NCBI GenBank assembly: GCA_963734815.1
Contig: CAVTIH010000002.1
Location: 186,001 to 250,000, forward strand
Length of the DNA stretch: 64,000 nucleotides
Reading direction: 5' to 3'
From: Palsa-744 sp963734815
Lineage (GTDB): Bacteria > Actinomycetota > Thermoleophilia > Solirubrobacterales > Solirubrobacteraceae
Shown: positions 1 to 8,812 of the stretch, in pieces
Numbering within the stretch: the first letter of the stretch is position 1
Layout: every line of letters begins with the position of its first letter
Notes under the pieces: model-generated
Told to the model about the DNA's origin: nothing
Databases searched by the model: none
What the model saw: only the letters and a program-made list of their open reading frames with translations
Position numbers and translations under genes: made by a program

Positions 1-283
1 TAGGAATAAACCCCATCTGCAGCGTGAGCGGCTTTTCGATCGGAATCCTGGTACCGCCGATCACGAACTCCCCGCTGGTCAGCCGATCGAAAGCGCACGG
101 GCCAACACCCGGCACTCTCGTGGGACATTGCCTGAAGATCCCGAAGATACCATTCGGTTCCGCGACCGCGGATGCCGCTGACACCAGCGCAACCGACGAC
201 ACAACCAGCAACGCCGCAAGACCCCTACGAACTACAACCACACGCCCCGTCAACACAGAAACCCGATCCTTGCGCACAAGCAT
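1..283 (-). CDS. Secreted protein, N-terminal part (runs off left edge)
   Basis: An open frame reads leftward from an ATG at 283 to the window edge, 94 codons without a stop. The start is preceded by a purine-rich GAAGGGG ribosome site. Residues 1-42 look like a signal peptide: basic residues (MLVRKDR, VVVRRG), then a hydrophobic LAALLVVSSVALVSA core and an ASA-VAE cleavage site. The mature part begins EPNGIFGIFRQCPTR. It lies 58 bp downstream of the 1306-residue secreted protein on the same strand, so it is probably the third member of that operon. I do not recognise a domain in the visible part. Confidence 0.75.
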   Translation of the reverse strand, partial: MLVRKDRVSVLTGRVVVVRRGLAALLVVSSVALVSAASAVAEPNGIFGIFRQCPTRVPGVGPCAFDRLTSGEFVIGGTRIPIEKPLTLQMGFIP

Positions 284-341
284 TCCCTACCCCTTCTTTC
301 GGTCGCCATTTGAGAGTGGCGAGCCTCGGTTGCCCAGGTCA

Positions 342-3300
342 TTACTGCTTCCGCTTCTCAGCCTTGCCCCTGTGACGCTTTCCGCGCTTGGCCCTGTGCG
401 CCTTCGGGCACCCAGTGACCGCGATCTTGGTCGTCTCGTGGATTTCGGCGCCGTTCTGCGCGACGAATTCGGTGGGCATCGTGAGTTTGTCTCTGCAGAG
501 GCTCCCGTTCGCCGCCAGCGCCGAGTAGGGGCCCTCAGGCAGCGTCAGTTCGAAGCTGCCGACCGGTGCGTCGGGAACGGTCTTGAACGTGCTGCTCGTG
601 ATCCCCTGCTTGCTGATGAACGTCGAGCCGACGAGGTCGAGCGTGACGCCGTAGCCTTGGAGCACGACGACGAGGTTCGGGAACGCTTCGTTGCCGTTGG
701 AGACGAAGTACGCCGGGCCTTCCAATGGAACCGGGATCAACGGCGTGAGTGCCTTGGCGTGTCCCACTATCGACCCCGGTGGGCATCCGGCGGGGTTTGC
801 GTGGAACTGCGCCGCGGTACACGCCTTCTGCAGCGTCGTCAAACGCGAGGGGAGCTGCTTGGGCAGTTCGACTTTGACCATGGCGATGTTGGCCTGGGTG
901 TCCTGTGGCGCGTTGGGGTAGGCCAGCTTCACCGACAGGCTCGCGCCGCCCGCCCGGGAGGTCTTCCCGGATGTCGAGGCTGAGAATTTCGGCGCGAACT
1001 TTAGGACGGCGCAGTTGGTCGCCTGAAACGGCACAGAGACGGGGGCGCTTGCGCCTTCGGCGCTGTTGATCGTGCCCGTGACCGCGAGGTGGCTGCAGTT
1101 CGTCGGGTTGAACGTGAAGTCCGGCCGGTTGATCAGCACGTTGACGTGCTGGATCTGCAGCGGGAACCCTTCGATGATCGTCGGGATCGCATGCGGACCG
1201 GACGGGTCAGTCGTGATCGTCAAGGCCGCCGTCGCCGGATCGACTTCGATCTTGCCGCGCACCACCACCGGACGGCCTTCCTGGAGATCGAACGGGCCGG
1301 CCTTCGCGGGGTTCGTGATCGACAGGCCGAACGGCGCGCCCTCATAGGGGCCGGTGATGTAGACCTTGCCGCCGGTGACGGTATATGGGTCTCCGCCGAC
1401 GCCGACGCTGACGATCGTTTCCCCGATCTGGCTTTCCGGGCCGCAAGTCCCGGCGTTCGCGTCGCTTTCGCCGCAGAGCTTCACGCCGGATAGTAGGCCG
1501 GAGACGCCGGGCGGGTAGTGCAGCGTGACCGACTGGATGCTCTGCTGGCCACTTTCGCGAGACATCGTGGTATCGAGCGCGGTGTACCCGCCAGCGTTGT
1601 TGTTCGTCGTACCCGACGCGAGCGTCGGGCTGAACGGCAGGGCCGCACCCGGACACGGGCTCCCATTCGGACCCGAGGTGACTTCGAAGCTCGACTGCGA
1701 ACTGACCGGTTCCTCACCGGACCACGGCGTGAACGTCGCGTTCGTGGTGTACTTCCCGCAATGGTTGGGGGAAGCCAGCGGGGCGCGTTCCCCGCCGAAA
1801 AAGTGCAGTTCGGCGTCTTCGAAGGGGAGTTGCGGGTTGTTCGCGAACGTCGTACGGATCTGCCCGGGCGCGAGCCCTTCCACCCCTGGCTGGCCGCCGA
1901 GTTCCACGCTGCCCGGGAGCTTCACCAGCGACCCTGACACGGGGTCTTCCACGACGAGGTACATCGCGACGTGAGTTTCGAACGGGTTTTCCTGCGGCAG
2001 ACCAGCGAAGTTCTGCGGCGAGGCGAGATACACGAAGCCCTTCAACGGATTCGGCAACAACGGTGTGCGGATCGTCGCTTCAGCGATCTTCGACGCGTTC
2101 GGACAGAAGTTCACGCCCGGATCAAGCGCTTCGCTCGCCCCGTAGCTGCCCGGCACCTTCGGGGTGAACGTCAGGGTCTTGACACCTGGTTCGAATACCG
2201 ACTGCAGTTCCTTTGCGCCTTCGAAGCCGATCTGCGCCTCCGAGCATCCCAGCAGCCCATCCCCACCGGACGGGTTCAGCGTCACGCCTTCAGGGAGCGT
2301 GACGACGATGTTCTTGATGTTCGACTGCGCGAGACCTTCCGGGTTGAGCTGGCCTTCCTGGGGGACGTGCACGTCGACCGTCAACCCCGTCGGCTTTGAC
2401 GCCTGCTGTGAATCGGGGGAGACCTTGATCTCCGGGGTGAACGGCAGGCGGTCGCAACCATCCAACGCCGGCATCGGCTGTGTATTCGACAATGACTGCA
2501 GAGCGGATGGTTCCAGCCACGAGTCCGCCTGCACCGTCGTGTGCAGAGGACCGGTGCACGACGTCGGCAACGTCATCAGTGGCGGGGGATGGATCGCTGT
2601 TTCGAAGGCAGGACATCCATAGTCAATCCCCAACCCCCAAGCGACGAGATCCGCGTCCACGAGGCAGTTTTCGCCCCGCGAGTAGTTGTGACGTGCGTCG
2701 CCCGGAACACCCCAAAACGTCACTTCACTCGAGAGGAATTCCGCGACCTGGCTAATGTTCGCCACGTTCACCGTAACACCATAGTCACCACCGGTACGCA
2801 CCGCGGTGGTCAGTAGCACCGGGACATGGGGGCCAAAACTGCTTTCACCGGCTACGAAACCGAACCGTGCGGGTTCGCCGACAGCGGGTTCGATATTAAA
2901 CAGTGGAGTCTCGTAGTTGATGTTTAACAACTTGTTTTCGTACTGCACCTTGACGACTCCCGTGGAGACTCCCACCACGGTCTGCGCCGAACATAATATT
3001 CCCCCACTGTTGAGGAAGTCCGACAGCGTGCACTGTGCGAACGGTGTCGGGTTGCCGATTACACCGGGTGGCAGCTTGAAATGCAGATCCTTCGTCAACG
3101 CCACCGGTGTGCTTTCGGACACTTCGTTTACCACCTCCGTCGTCGTGAACTGGAACGGATGCGAGCCTGCCTGCGTATCAATACCGCCACCAGCTTCTTC
3201 GGGGCGCATTTCATACGAGCTCAACCCGTACGGTATCGGCGCGTCGGATACCGTGATCGGCACTTTGACCGTCGCGGCGGGAGCCTCGCCACCCGTTATG

Positions 3301-4262
3301 CCCGCTTCGTTCGACTCACCCGATTTGGCCGCTTCCGCGCCGCCCTTCACGTTCACGTAGATACGCATCACGATGCGGTAGTACGGTGACACACTCGATG
3401 TGTCATTACCATGCGCTCCCGGGACGGGAGATCCGGTGAACGTGCAACTCAACGATCCCAACGCGCATTCAAGCGGAGGAGGGGCAGCTCCCCAATGCCT
3501 GTCCGATTCGTCATCCTCCGCTTCGATTCTGACCGCCGTCAGCCCCGCGGGAAGCTTGTCGGTGAGCACGATCGGCGTCGCATTTTCGTATTCGCCCGTG
3601 CCCGGCACGGTCGCATCTTCGCTGCAACGGGCGTCCAGATACTTCCCAGCGCCCGCTGCGACCTTCTTGCAGCCGACCGTGCCCTCGTCACCGAGATTCA
3701 CAGCGCTCACCAGAATCGTACCATCAGTATGACCCTTCACAAGCTCCTTGACCGCGACAAATGGGTATTCTTCAACAGTTGATCCAGCGGTCATAGGGTG
3801 GACATACCGATCTGTCAGCTTGCCCACAAACCTGACATCATACACTTCATACCGGTTGTTCACTTCCGTGCACGAGGGATTCGGCACTCCCGTGCAAGGA
3901 CTCGTCACTTCAACATTGCCCGAGCCATACACCTGTTCGGATTCGAGGGCTTCCTGTATCTTTGCGGGTTCCTCACCAACCCCAAGCTCCACTTCATGAC
4001 CGCTACCGCCACCTTCAGGCCTGTTGAGGCCAACACCCCTATCTATCAGTTCATATGAGCCCGCGCTCGTGCTGACCGCGATCTGTAGCACCTCGTCTGC
4101 GGCCTGCCCGGGCTGAATATACGTTGGTTGAGTGTTGGAGGTCAAATGCCACCAAGGCCCAACTCCCCCTTGCGCAAACGCCGGGGCGGCCAAAAAGGCG
4201 AGAATCGCCAAGAGCACGACGATCGCCGTGGTGAGCTTTTGGAGAACTTTGAAGGTAGTCAT
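342..4262 (-). CDS. Large secreted multi-domain protein, basic C-terminal tail
   Basis: A 1306-residue predicted extracellular protein of unknown function. I chose the ATG at 4262 over an upstream start because CGGAGGAC lies 7-8 nt before it and the signal peptide follows at once (MTTFKVLQKLTTA, hydrophobic core, APAFA-QGG). An early segment with LTDKLPAGLTAV resembles a DUF11-type beta domain. Further on, a module recurs about four times: a strand ending in LPPGV, LPEGV, YPPGV or LPKQL, then paired cysteines and an SxIG or GSIVG motif. I read this as tandem extracellular beta domains. The C-terminus is Lys/Arg/His-rich (KAHRAKRGKRHRGK), which could bind wall polymers. Its ATG overlaps the stop of the upstream gene (ATGA), which implies translational coupling. 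Confidence 0.8.
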   Translation of the reverse strand: MTTFKVLQKLTTAIVVLLAILAFLAAPAFAQGGVGPWWHLTSNTQPTYIQPGQAADEVLQIAVSTSAGSYELIDRGVGLNRPEGGGSGHEVELGVGEEPAKIQEALESEQVYGSGNVEVTSPCTGVPNPSCTEVNNRYEVYDVRFVGKLTDRYVHPMTAGSTVEEYPFVAVKELVKGHTDGTILVSAVNLGDEGTVGCKKVAAGAGKYLDARCSEDATVPGTGEYENATPIVLTDKLPAGLTAVRIEAEDDESDRHWGAAPPPLECALGSLSCTFTGSPVPGAHGNDTSSVSPYYRIVMRIYVNVKGGAEAAKSGESNEAGITGGEAPAATVKVPITVSDAPIPYGLSSYEMRPEEAGGGIDTQAGSHPFQFTTTEVVNEVSESTPVALTKDLHFKLPPGVIGNPTPFAQCTLSDFLNSGGILCSAQTVVGVSTGVVKVQYENKLLNINYETPLFNIEPAVGEPARFGFVAGESSFGPHVPVLLTTAVRTGGDYGVTVNVANISQVAEFLSSEVTFWGVPGDARHNYSRGENCLVDADLVAWGLGIDYGCPAFETAIHPPPLMTLPTSCTGPLHTTVQADSWLEPSALQSLSNTQPMPALDGCDRLPFTPEIKVSPDSQQASKPTGLTVDVHVPQEGQLNPEGLAQSNIKNIVVTLPEGVTLNPSGGDGLLGCSEAQIGFEGAKELQSVFEPGVKTLTFTPKVPGSYGASEALDPGVNFCPNASKIAEATIRTPLLPNPLKGFVYLASPQNFAGLPQENPFETHVAMYLVVEDPVSGSLVKLPGSVELGGQPGVEGLAPGQIRTTFANNPQLPFEDAELHFFGGERAPLASPNHCGKYTTNATFTPWSGEEPVSSQSSFEVTSGPNGSPCPGAALPFSPTLASGTTNNNAGGYTALDTTMSRESGQQSIQSVTLHYPPGVSGLLSGVKLCGESDANAGTCGPESQIGETIVSVGVGGDPYTVTGGKVYITGPYEGAPFGLSITNPAKAGPFDLQEGRPVVVRGKIEVDPATAALTITTDPSGPHAIPTIIEGFPLQIQHVNVLINRPDFTFNPTNCSHLAVTGTINSAEGASAPVSVPFQATNCAVLKFAPKFSASTSGKTSRAGGASLSVKLAYPNAPQDTQANIAMVKVELPKQLPSRLTTLQKACTAAQFHANPAGCPPGSIVGHAKALTPLIPVPLEGPAYFVSNGNEAFPNLVVVLQGYGVTLDLVGSTFISKQGITSSTFKTVPDAPVGSFELTLPEGPYSALAANGSLCRDKLTMPTEFVAQNGAEIHETTKIAVTGCPKAHRAKRGKRHRGKAEKRKQ

Positions 4263-7168
4263 CGACTTGTCCTCCGGTTGTTGCTGGATTTCCTGGCTAA
4301 CTTCTTTGCCTTGCTTGATTTCTTGCGAACACACTCGTTTTTCTTATTCTTTACGAAGCCCTTCTTGCACTTGACGGTCTTCTTCGTGACCTTCTTGACC
4401 ACTGCTGGTGGTGGTGGAGCTAGGTTGCCGGGGCCGGAGAACGTTGCGCTCGCGGGCAGACCGTAGATCGATGGTTGGGGGGTTGGGGGTGGTTTGCAGG
4501 AGGCTTCGGTCGTGCATGGCGGGGGAGCTACCACGCTCGTGGTACATGGCGAGGCGCTCGTGCATTCGTGCGCGTCGTAGACGTCGGCGGCGTCGTCAAA
4601 ATCCTGCGGGGCAAGCTTCGCCGTCGTGAGGAAGAACACGTCCCCCCCGGTTCCCGAGGCGTCGAGGAACGAGGATGGGTCACTGGAGATGCCCGAGGAG
4701 ATCAGCGCGACGCAGCCCGCGCCTTCTTCGCCCGTCACGCCTCCCGCCTGGAAGGCACGCGCGGGCTCGAAGACCTCGCTCCCGCTCGTGCTCGAAGACG
4801 AACAGGCATGTTCGCCCGCGGGCACGCCTTCAGGCTCGTACTCATACACATCCTCCACACCATTGACGTCCTGCGGCACCAGCGCATCGTTACTGTCAAA
4901 GAACAACCTGCCACTATCAGACAGATAACGCGACTGATAAAGAGGCCCAACTTCAGGAAACGAGAAAGAGGCGATTTCCATCCGATACGGGACGCTCGCC
5001 GCCGTCCAGCCCTGCCGTTCTGCATCTTCGTTTACGCCGGTCGGTCGTGCTCCCGTAGGATCACACGACGCACACACGAGCTTCCCCGGTTCGAGCGCCC
5101 CGGCCGGCGAGGTTTCAGCGTGATACAGGTAGACCTCCGAATCCGGCTGTCCACTGACCGCGTCACGGTTGTCATAGCCTGTGAGACTCTTCCGCGACAT
5201 GAACGCCAACCAGCGACCATTGGGCGACACCCGCCAGTTACCACTTGCCCCCTGGCCCTCCCACAGCCCGCTGGCTGTGACGAGCCTCGTCACACCATCA
5301 TGGCGAACATACACATTACACCCTTCCACAGTCGGCCCGCATCCGTCGGGGACAGCACCGGGCGCGAGTGCACCACTGGCCGCGAAATACACGTACGAGC
5401 CATCTTCACTCACGCCGAGCACCGCCCGCACATTCGCGGGTTCGCCTCCGGCGAGCAAAGGCGGCGTCAGATCTGACAGGTTGCACTTGTGCTTGCCGGC
5501 GACTTCGACGACGATTTCGCATTCGATGAGATCTCCTCCCCCATCGATGGAGAAGATCTTCGAATCGTCGCTACTGGCAGTCTGGAACGTTCCGCCATAA
5601 GGGACCACTTCTCCTGTGGCGACTTCGAACATACCATTCGTGAGGATGACACGCCCACCGTCGGCGGAGATTGCGTTCGTGCCTTCCCTGGCGAGCGCGC
5701 CGGGAAGGGGCTGTAGCTGCCCGCCCGACCACTCATACTCACCGGCCCATCCTTGGGGCAAAGAGGTGGTCAGCTGCACTCCGAAGAGCGTGTCCCAGTA
5801 CAGAACGATATGGCTCAGATCCGGGGTCGCATCCATAAAAACCGGCCCGCAAATGTAGAGAAAGCACTCCCCAGTCGTTTCTTGACCGAACACCGCGCCT
5901 GCACGCGTGTTCGCCTTTGTTACCAACGGCTGGAAGCACGAGCCGGCGGTGAGGTAGGAGCCTTCACAGTGTTCGTTGACGTTCTGATTGAAATAGTTGG
6001 TGCGCAGGTACGGCGTCGATTCGCTCGCTTCCGGAGAGAGCGGGGTGAAGTTACCGAACTGTTGCGTAGCCACATGCGACAGATCTTCAGAGAACAGGCG
6101 AGATTCGTCACCTTCCGCGCCGCGCATACTCGCGACTCTCTCGTGCGGACCCGCGATGTCCTGCGAAGACCAGCCCCCAGGACCACGCGTCGAGAGCACA
6201 GACACTTCTTCGCTATAACCGTTTGGGTCGGCTTCAGTCGGCTGGCTCGCCAGATCGGCGATCGCATCACCGTTGACAGACGCCTGAATAGGTCTGCCTA
6301 CAAAATCGTTATTATGCAACGGATAGAACAGGGCGCCTTCCTTCTCCGGCGGCGTCACCATTTCGTACTGGCGCCCGTCGGGGAGGGCGAACTCGCCGAT
6401 GACGTGTTGTGTGGTGAAGGTGTGGTCTTCGCTTTCGAAGGTTTCGTGTGCCGCGTCCGTCGCGATCACACGGTAGTGATAGAGCGTCGCCGCGCTCAGA
6501 TCCTGGATGTGCGCTTCGACGTCCGTAAGGCTCGTACTGGCTTCCGGTGTTTGCGAGCCGTACGCGGTGCCGGTCCCGTACTCGAAATGGTAGGAGAGCG
6601 ATGAGCCTTCCGGGTTGAGCACCGCGTGCAGCGTGGCGCTCGAGGCAGTGAGGTTCGTAGCGTACGCTTCGGGGAGCGTCCTGAACGTCACTGGTGCGCT
6701 GAGGGTTTCTTCGCCCGCTTCGTTCTTAGCGCGTAGACAGAATGTGTAGTTGGTGTTCGGGAGGAGTTCTGTCACCTTGGCTTCGGCCGGCTCCTGCATC
6801 GCTCCCGTCACCGTGGCCACGGACGTCGCCACTTCACCTTCGCCCTGACATTCACTGGCGGACTGTTTATAGAGGAATTCGTAGAAGCCAGGGTTGCCTG
6901 GCGCGCCGGGGTTCAGGAGGCCGTGGAGGGTCGCGGTGGTCGCGGCGATCGGACTTGCGGGCGTCGCCTCCGGGGTTTCCGGGGCGGCGGCCAGCGCCGG
7001 AGCGCTCGCGAAGGCCAGAAGGCCCAGCGCCGTGGCGAAGACCGACAGGATGACCAGGGCACGGCGACGCGAAGGCGCACCACTCCCTTGGCTGGCACAC
7101 ACGCGAGCAGGCCCCGCGACACCGAGGCGGTGCGGCAGGGACGTGAGAATATCGCGTGACTCACTCAT
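4259..7168 (-). CDS. Secreted fibronectin III / PD40 beta-propeller protein with Lys-rich tail
   Basis: A 969-residue protein. The start at 7168 (MSESRDIL) has GAAAGG 7-8 nt upstream; further upstream in-frame residues have no export-signal character. A signal peptide spans about residues 35-60 (RRRALVIL, hydrophobic core, APALA-AAP). Two fibronectin type III-like domains follow at roughly 65-255 (VTELLPNTNYTFCLRAKN; LSAATLYHYRVIATD). A long beta-propeller-like region has PD40/TolB-type strands such as SPNGRWLAFMS, SDSGRLFFDS and GGDVFFLTT. A Pro/Cys-rich linker leads to a basic tail with CKKGFVKNKKNECVRKK, a tail type I associate with secreted proteins of Thermoleophilia. The stop overlaps the next start (ATGA). 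It lies 41 bp after the TetR gene, so one operon is likely. Its role is unknown; surface binding is a guess. Confidence 0.8.
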   Translation of the reverse strand: MSESRDILTSLPHRLGVAGPARVCASQGSGAPSRRRALVILSVFATALGLLAFASAPALAAAPETPEATPASPIAATTATLHGLLNPGAPGNPGFYEFLYKQSASECQGEGEVATSVATVTGAMQEPAEAKVTELLPNTNYTFCLRAKNEAGEETLSAPVTFRTLPEAYATNLTASSATLHAVLNPEGSSLSYHFEYGTGTAYGSQTPEASTSLTDVEAHIQDLSAATLYHYRVIATDAAHETFESEDHTFTTQHVIGEFALPDGRQYEMVTPPEKEGALFYPLHNNDFVGRPIQASVNGDAIADLASQPTEADPNGYSEEVSVLSTRGPGGWSSQDIAGPHERVASMRGAEGDESRLFSEDLSHVATQQFGNFTPLSPEASESTPYLRTNYFNQNVNEHCEGSYLTAGSCFQPLVTKANTRAGAVFGQETTGECFLYICGPVFMDATPDLSHIVLYWDTLFGVQLTTSLPQGWAGEYEWSGGQLQPLPGALAREGTNAISADGGRVILTNGMFEVATGEVVPYGGTFQTASSDDSKIFSIDGGGDLIECEIVVEVAGKHKCNLSDLTPPLLAGGEPANVRAVLGVSEDGSYVYFAASGALAPGAVPDGCGPTVEGCNVYVRHDGVTRLVTASGLWEGQGASGNWRVSPNGRWLAFMSRKSLTGYDNRDAVSGQPDSEVYLYHAETSPAGALEPGKLVCASCDPTGARPTGVNEDAERQGWTAASVPYRMEIASFSFPEVGPLYQSRYLSDSGRLFFDSNDALVPQDVNGVEDVYEYEPEGVPAGEHACSSSSTSGSEVFEPARAFQAGGVTGEEGAGCVALISSGISSDPSSFLDASGTGGDVFFLTTAKLAPQDFDDAADVYDAHECTSASPCTTSVVAPPPCTTEASCKPPPTPQPSIYGLPASATFSGPGNLAPPPPAVVKKVTKKTVKCKKGFVKNKKNECVRKKSSKAKKLARKSSNNRRTSR

Positions 7169-7209
7169 ACATGTGCCTTTCGTGGTGGTGTGTGATCGGG
7201 TGTGGCGCA

Positions 7210-8298
7210 TCATGCGGCCGCTGTACGGTTGTCGGTGATGACGCTGATGCGCTGTGCGACCTGGCCGCCGAGCGGTGTCAGCTTCCACGCCTTGGGTTCG
7301 CCGCTGAGGCGCTCGCCGCCGGTGTTCTCGGTGAGACCGAGACCCTCCAGGCGCCGCAAGAGCTTCGAGATCTGACCCGGGTCGGTGATCCCTGCGTGCT
7401 CGGCGACCATACGATTGCTGGGAGACGATCCCCGCCCGCCCAGCTCCGCGATGCACTGCAGCACCCTTGCGGTGCGATAGGTCAGGCGCATCGGGACCTC
7501 CTCGAGCGGGTCACGCTCGGCCTGCGCGCCCACTTCCCAGCGCTCGTGTGGCGCCTCGCGCGGGGGCGCGGGGGCAGGACGCATCTGTTCACGACGTGCC
7601 GCCCTCGCCCCCAGATACTGCAACGCGATCATTCCCATCAACTCATCCAACAGACCCGTCAACGACCCCGGATCGCCACCGCGCAGCCGCACATACACCA
7701 CGCCGAACGCGCCACCCACCAGGCCTTCCGCGGTCACCAAAGTGCACTCCTCACCACGCGAGCCCTCCAAACGCCCCTCGTCGAGGACCGCTGCCAAGCG
7801 CGCGAGGATCCGCTCGCGACGCTTCAGCGCGAGCTGACCACCGTGCAGCGCCTGCACCACACAGATCCGCGCCAGCACCGGCTCACGCTCCAGGAACGAG
7901 AGAATCGTCCATAGCCCGCCCCGGACCCGCTCGCGCCACCCAAGACCTCCAAGGTCCGCCGCCTCGAGCTCCCGCTCGACCCGCCCCGCGACCTCGTCGA
8001 GCAGCGCAACCAGGCACGCCTCGCGGTTGCCGAACAGCTCGTAGAACGTCCGCCGCGACACCCGTGCCCGCGCCGTGATCCGCGCCACCGAGCTCTGCTC
8101 GTAACCCAGCTCGTCGAATGTCGCCGCGGCCGCCGCCAGCAGCCGCGAGCGCTGAATCTCCTCCACCTGCACCCGCGGGGTTCCCTGCGGCGGCGCCGGC
8201 TTCGTGCGCTTGAGCGGTACTCGCGGATCGCCCGGCACAGCACCCCTGGCGGCTCGCGGCACACCCGCCCTTATTCGACTGCGCGCCGGCGCCGCCAT
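7210..8298 (-). CDS. TetR-family regulator fused to a C-terminal winged helix
   Basis: A 362-residue transcription regulator. Residues about 48-95 form a TetR N-terminal helix-turn-helix (RSRLLAAAAATFDELGYEQSSVARI, then VSRRTFYELFGNREACLVAL). The middle is an all-helical ligand or dimer domain. Residues about 265-355 look like a second, MarR/ArsR-like winged helix (MRLTYRTARVLQCIAELG, NRMVAEHAGITDPGQISKLLRRLEGLGL). Two DNA-binding domains in one chain are unusual for TetR proteins. The N-terminus is about 40 residues longer than usual, so a later GTG start is possible. It is the first gene upstream of the secreted-protein run and may regulate it; that is inferred from position only. Confidence 0.85.
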   Translation of the reverse strand: MAAPARSRIRAGVPRAARGAVPGDPRVPLKRTKPAPPQGTPRVQVEEIQRSRLLAAAAATFDELGYEQSSVARITARARVSRRTFYELFGNREACLVALLDEVAGRVERELEAADLGGLGWRERVRGGLWTILSFLEREPVLARICVVQALHGGQLALKRRERILARLAAVLDEGRLEGSRGEECTLVTAEGLVGGAFGVVYVRLRGGDPGSLTGLLDELMGMIALQYLGARAARREQMRPAPAPPREAPHERWEVGAQAERDPLEEVPMRLTYRTARVLQCIAELGGRGSSPSNRMVAEHAGITDPGQISKLLRRLEGLGLTENTGGERLSGEPKAWKLTPLGGQVAQRISVITDNRTAAA

Positions 8299-8413
8299 CA
8301 GCGAGCGCTCCTCACACGTGCGCGTGAGACCACGGCGCCGGTCGAACGCGATGGGAGCCCCACCCCCCGCGGGGGCGAAGGCAGACGGCGCAGACGCGCC
8401 GGATGAGAAGCGC

Positions 8414-8508
8414 CTTCGGCTACACCACTAGCCGAAGAGAGAGAGAGAGAGAGAGAGATGCGACAGCGCCATGCTGGCGCATCTAGCATCAGCCCGCCGG
8501 GCTGATGC
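8414..8508. promoter_or_regulatory. GA microsatellite flanked by inverted repeats upstream of the TetR gene
   Basis: The 514-bp gap 8299-8812 holds no convincing gene. It does contain an 8-bp inverted repeat (CTTCGGCT / AGCCGAAG, 8414-8437), a run of eleven GA units (8437-8458), GCGCCA-TGC-TGGCGC (about 8467-8480) and an 11-bp perfect inverted repeat around a single C (8486-8508, arm GCATCAGCCCG). A separate 10-bp palindrome TTGACGTCAA lies at 8609-8618. These could be operators for the TetR protein or termination and leader hairpins. The sequence does not decide between these. Confidence 0.4.
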
Positions 8509-8812
8509 GCACATCCCCATCATGTATCTCCCTCTAGAAACCACGCTCAAACAACTCCCTCATCGCTCCGACCCAGCCCCTCTCTCATCACTGCAACCCT
8601 GCGAGCGCTTGACGTCAACCACAAAGCGGGATGACCCAGCCAGACCCTATGTGTGCCGGCCGCCAACCCTGTGACGCCGACGTGATGACCTACCGTAACG
8701 CACGCCAGAACAAATGTCAACCCCATAGCTCGACGCTCATGCACGACGAGTTCGCGAGCGTGCCGGCATCGAGCGTCAGGCCGCATCGCCGACCTTCAGC
8801 GGGTGGCGGTCT

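Noticed and set aside
24..983. Plus-strand open frames across 0-7 kb
   Set aside because: They are mirror frames of the secreted-protein genes: Arg-rich, without ribosome sites or domain features. The minus strand has signal peptides and coupled starts.
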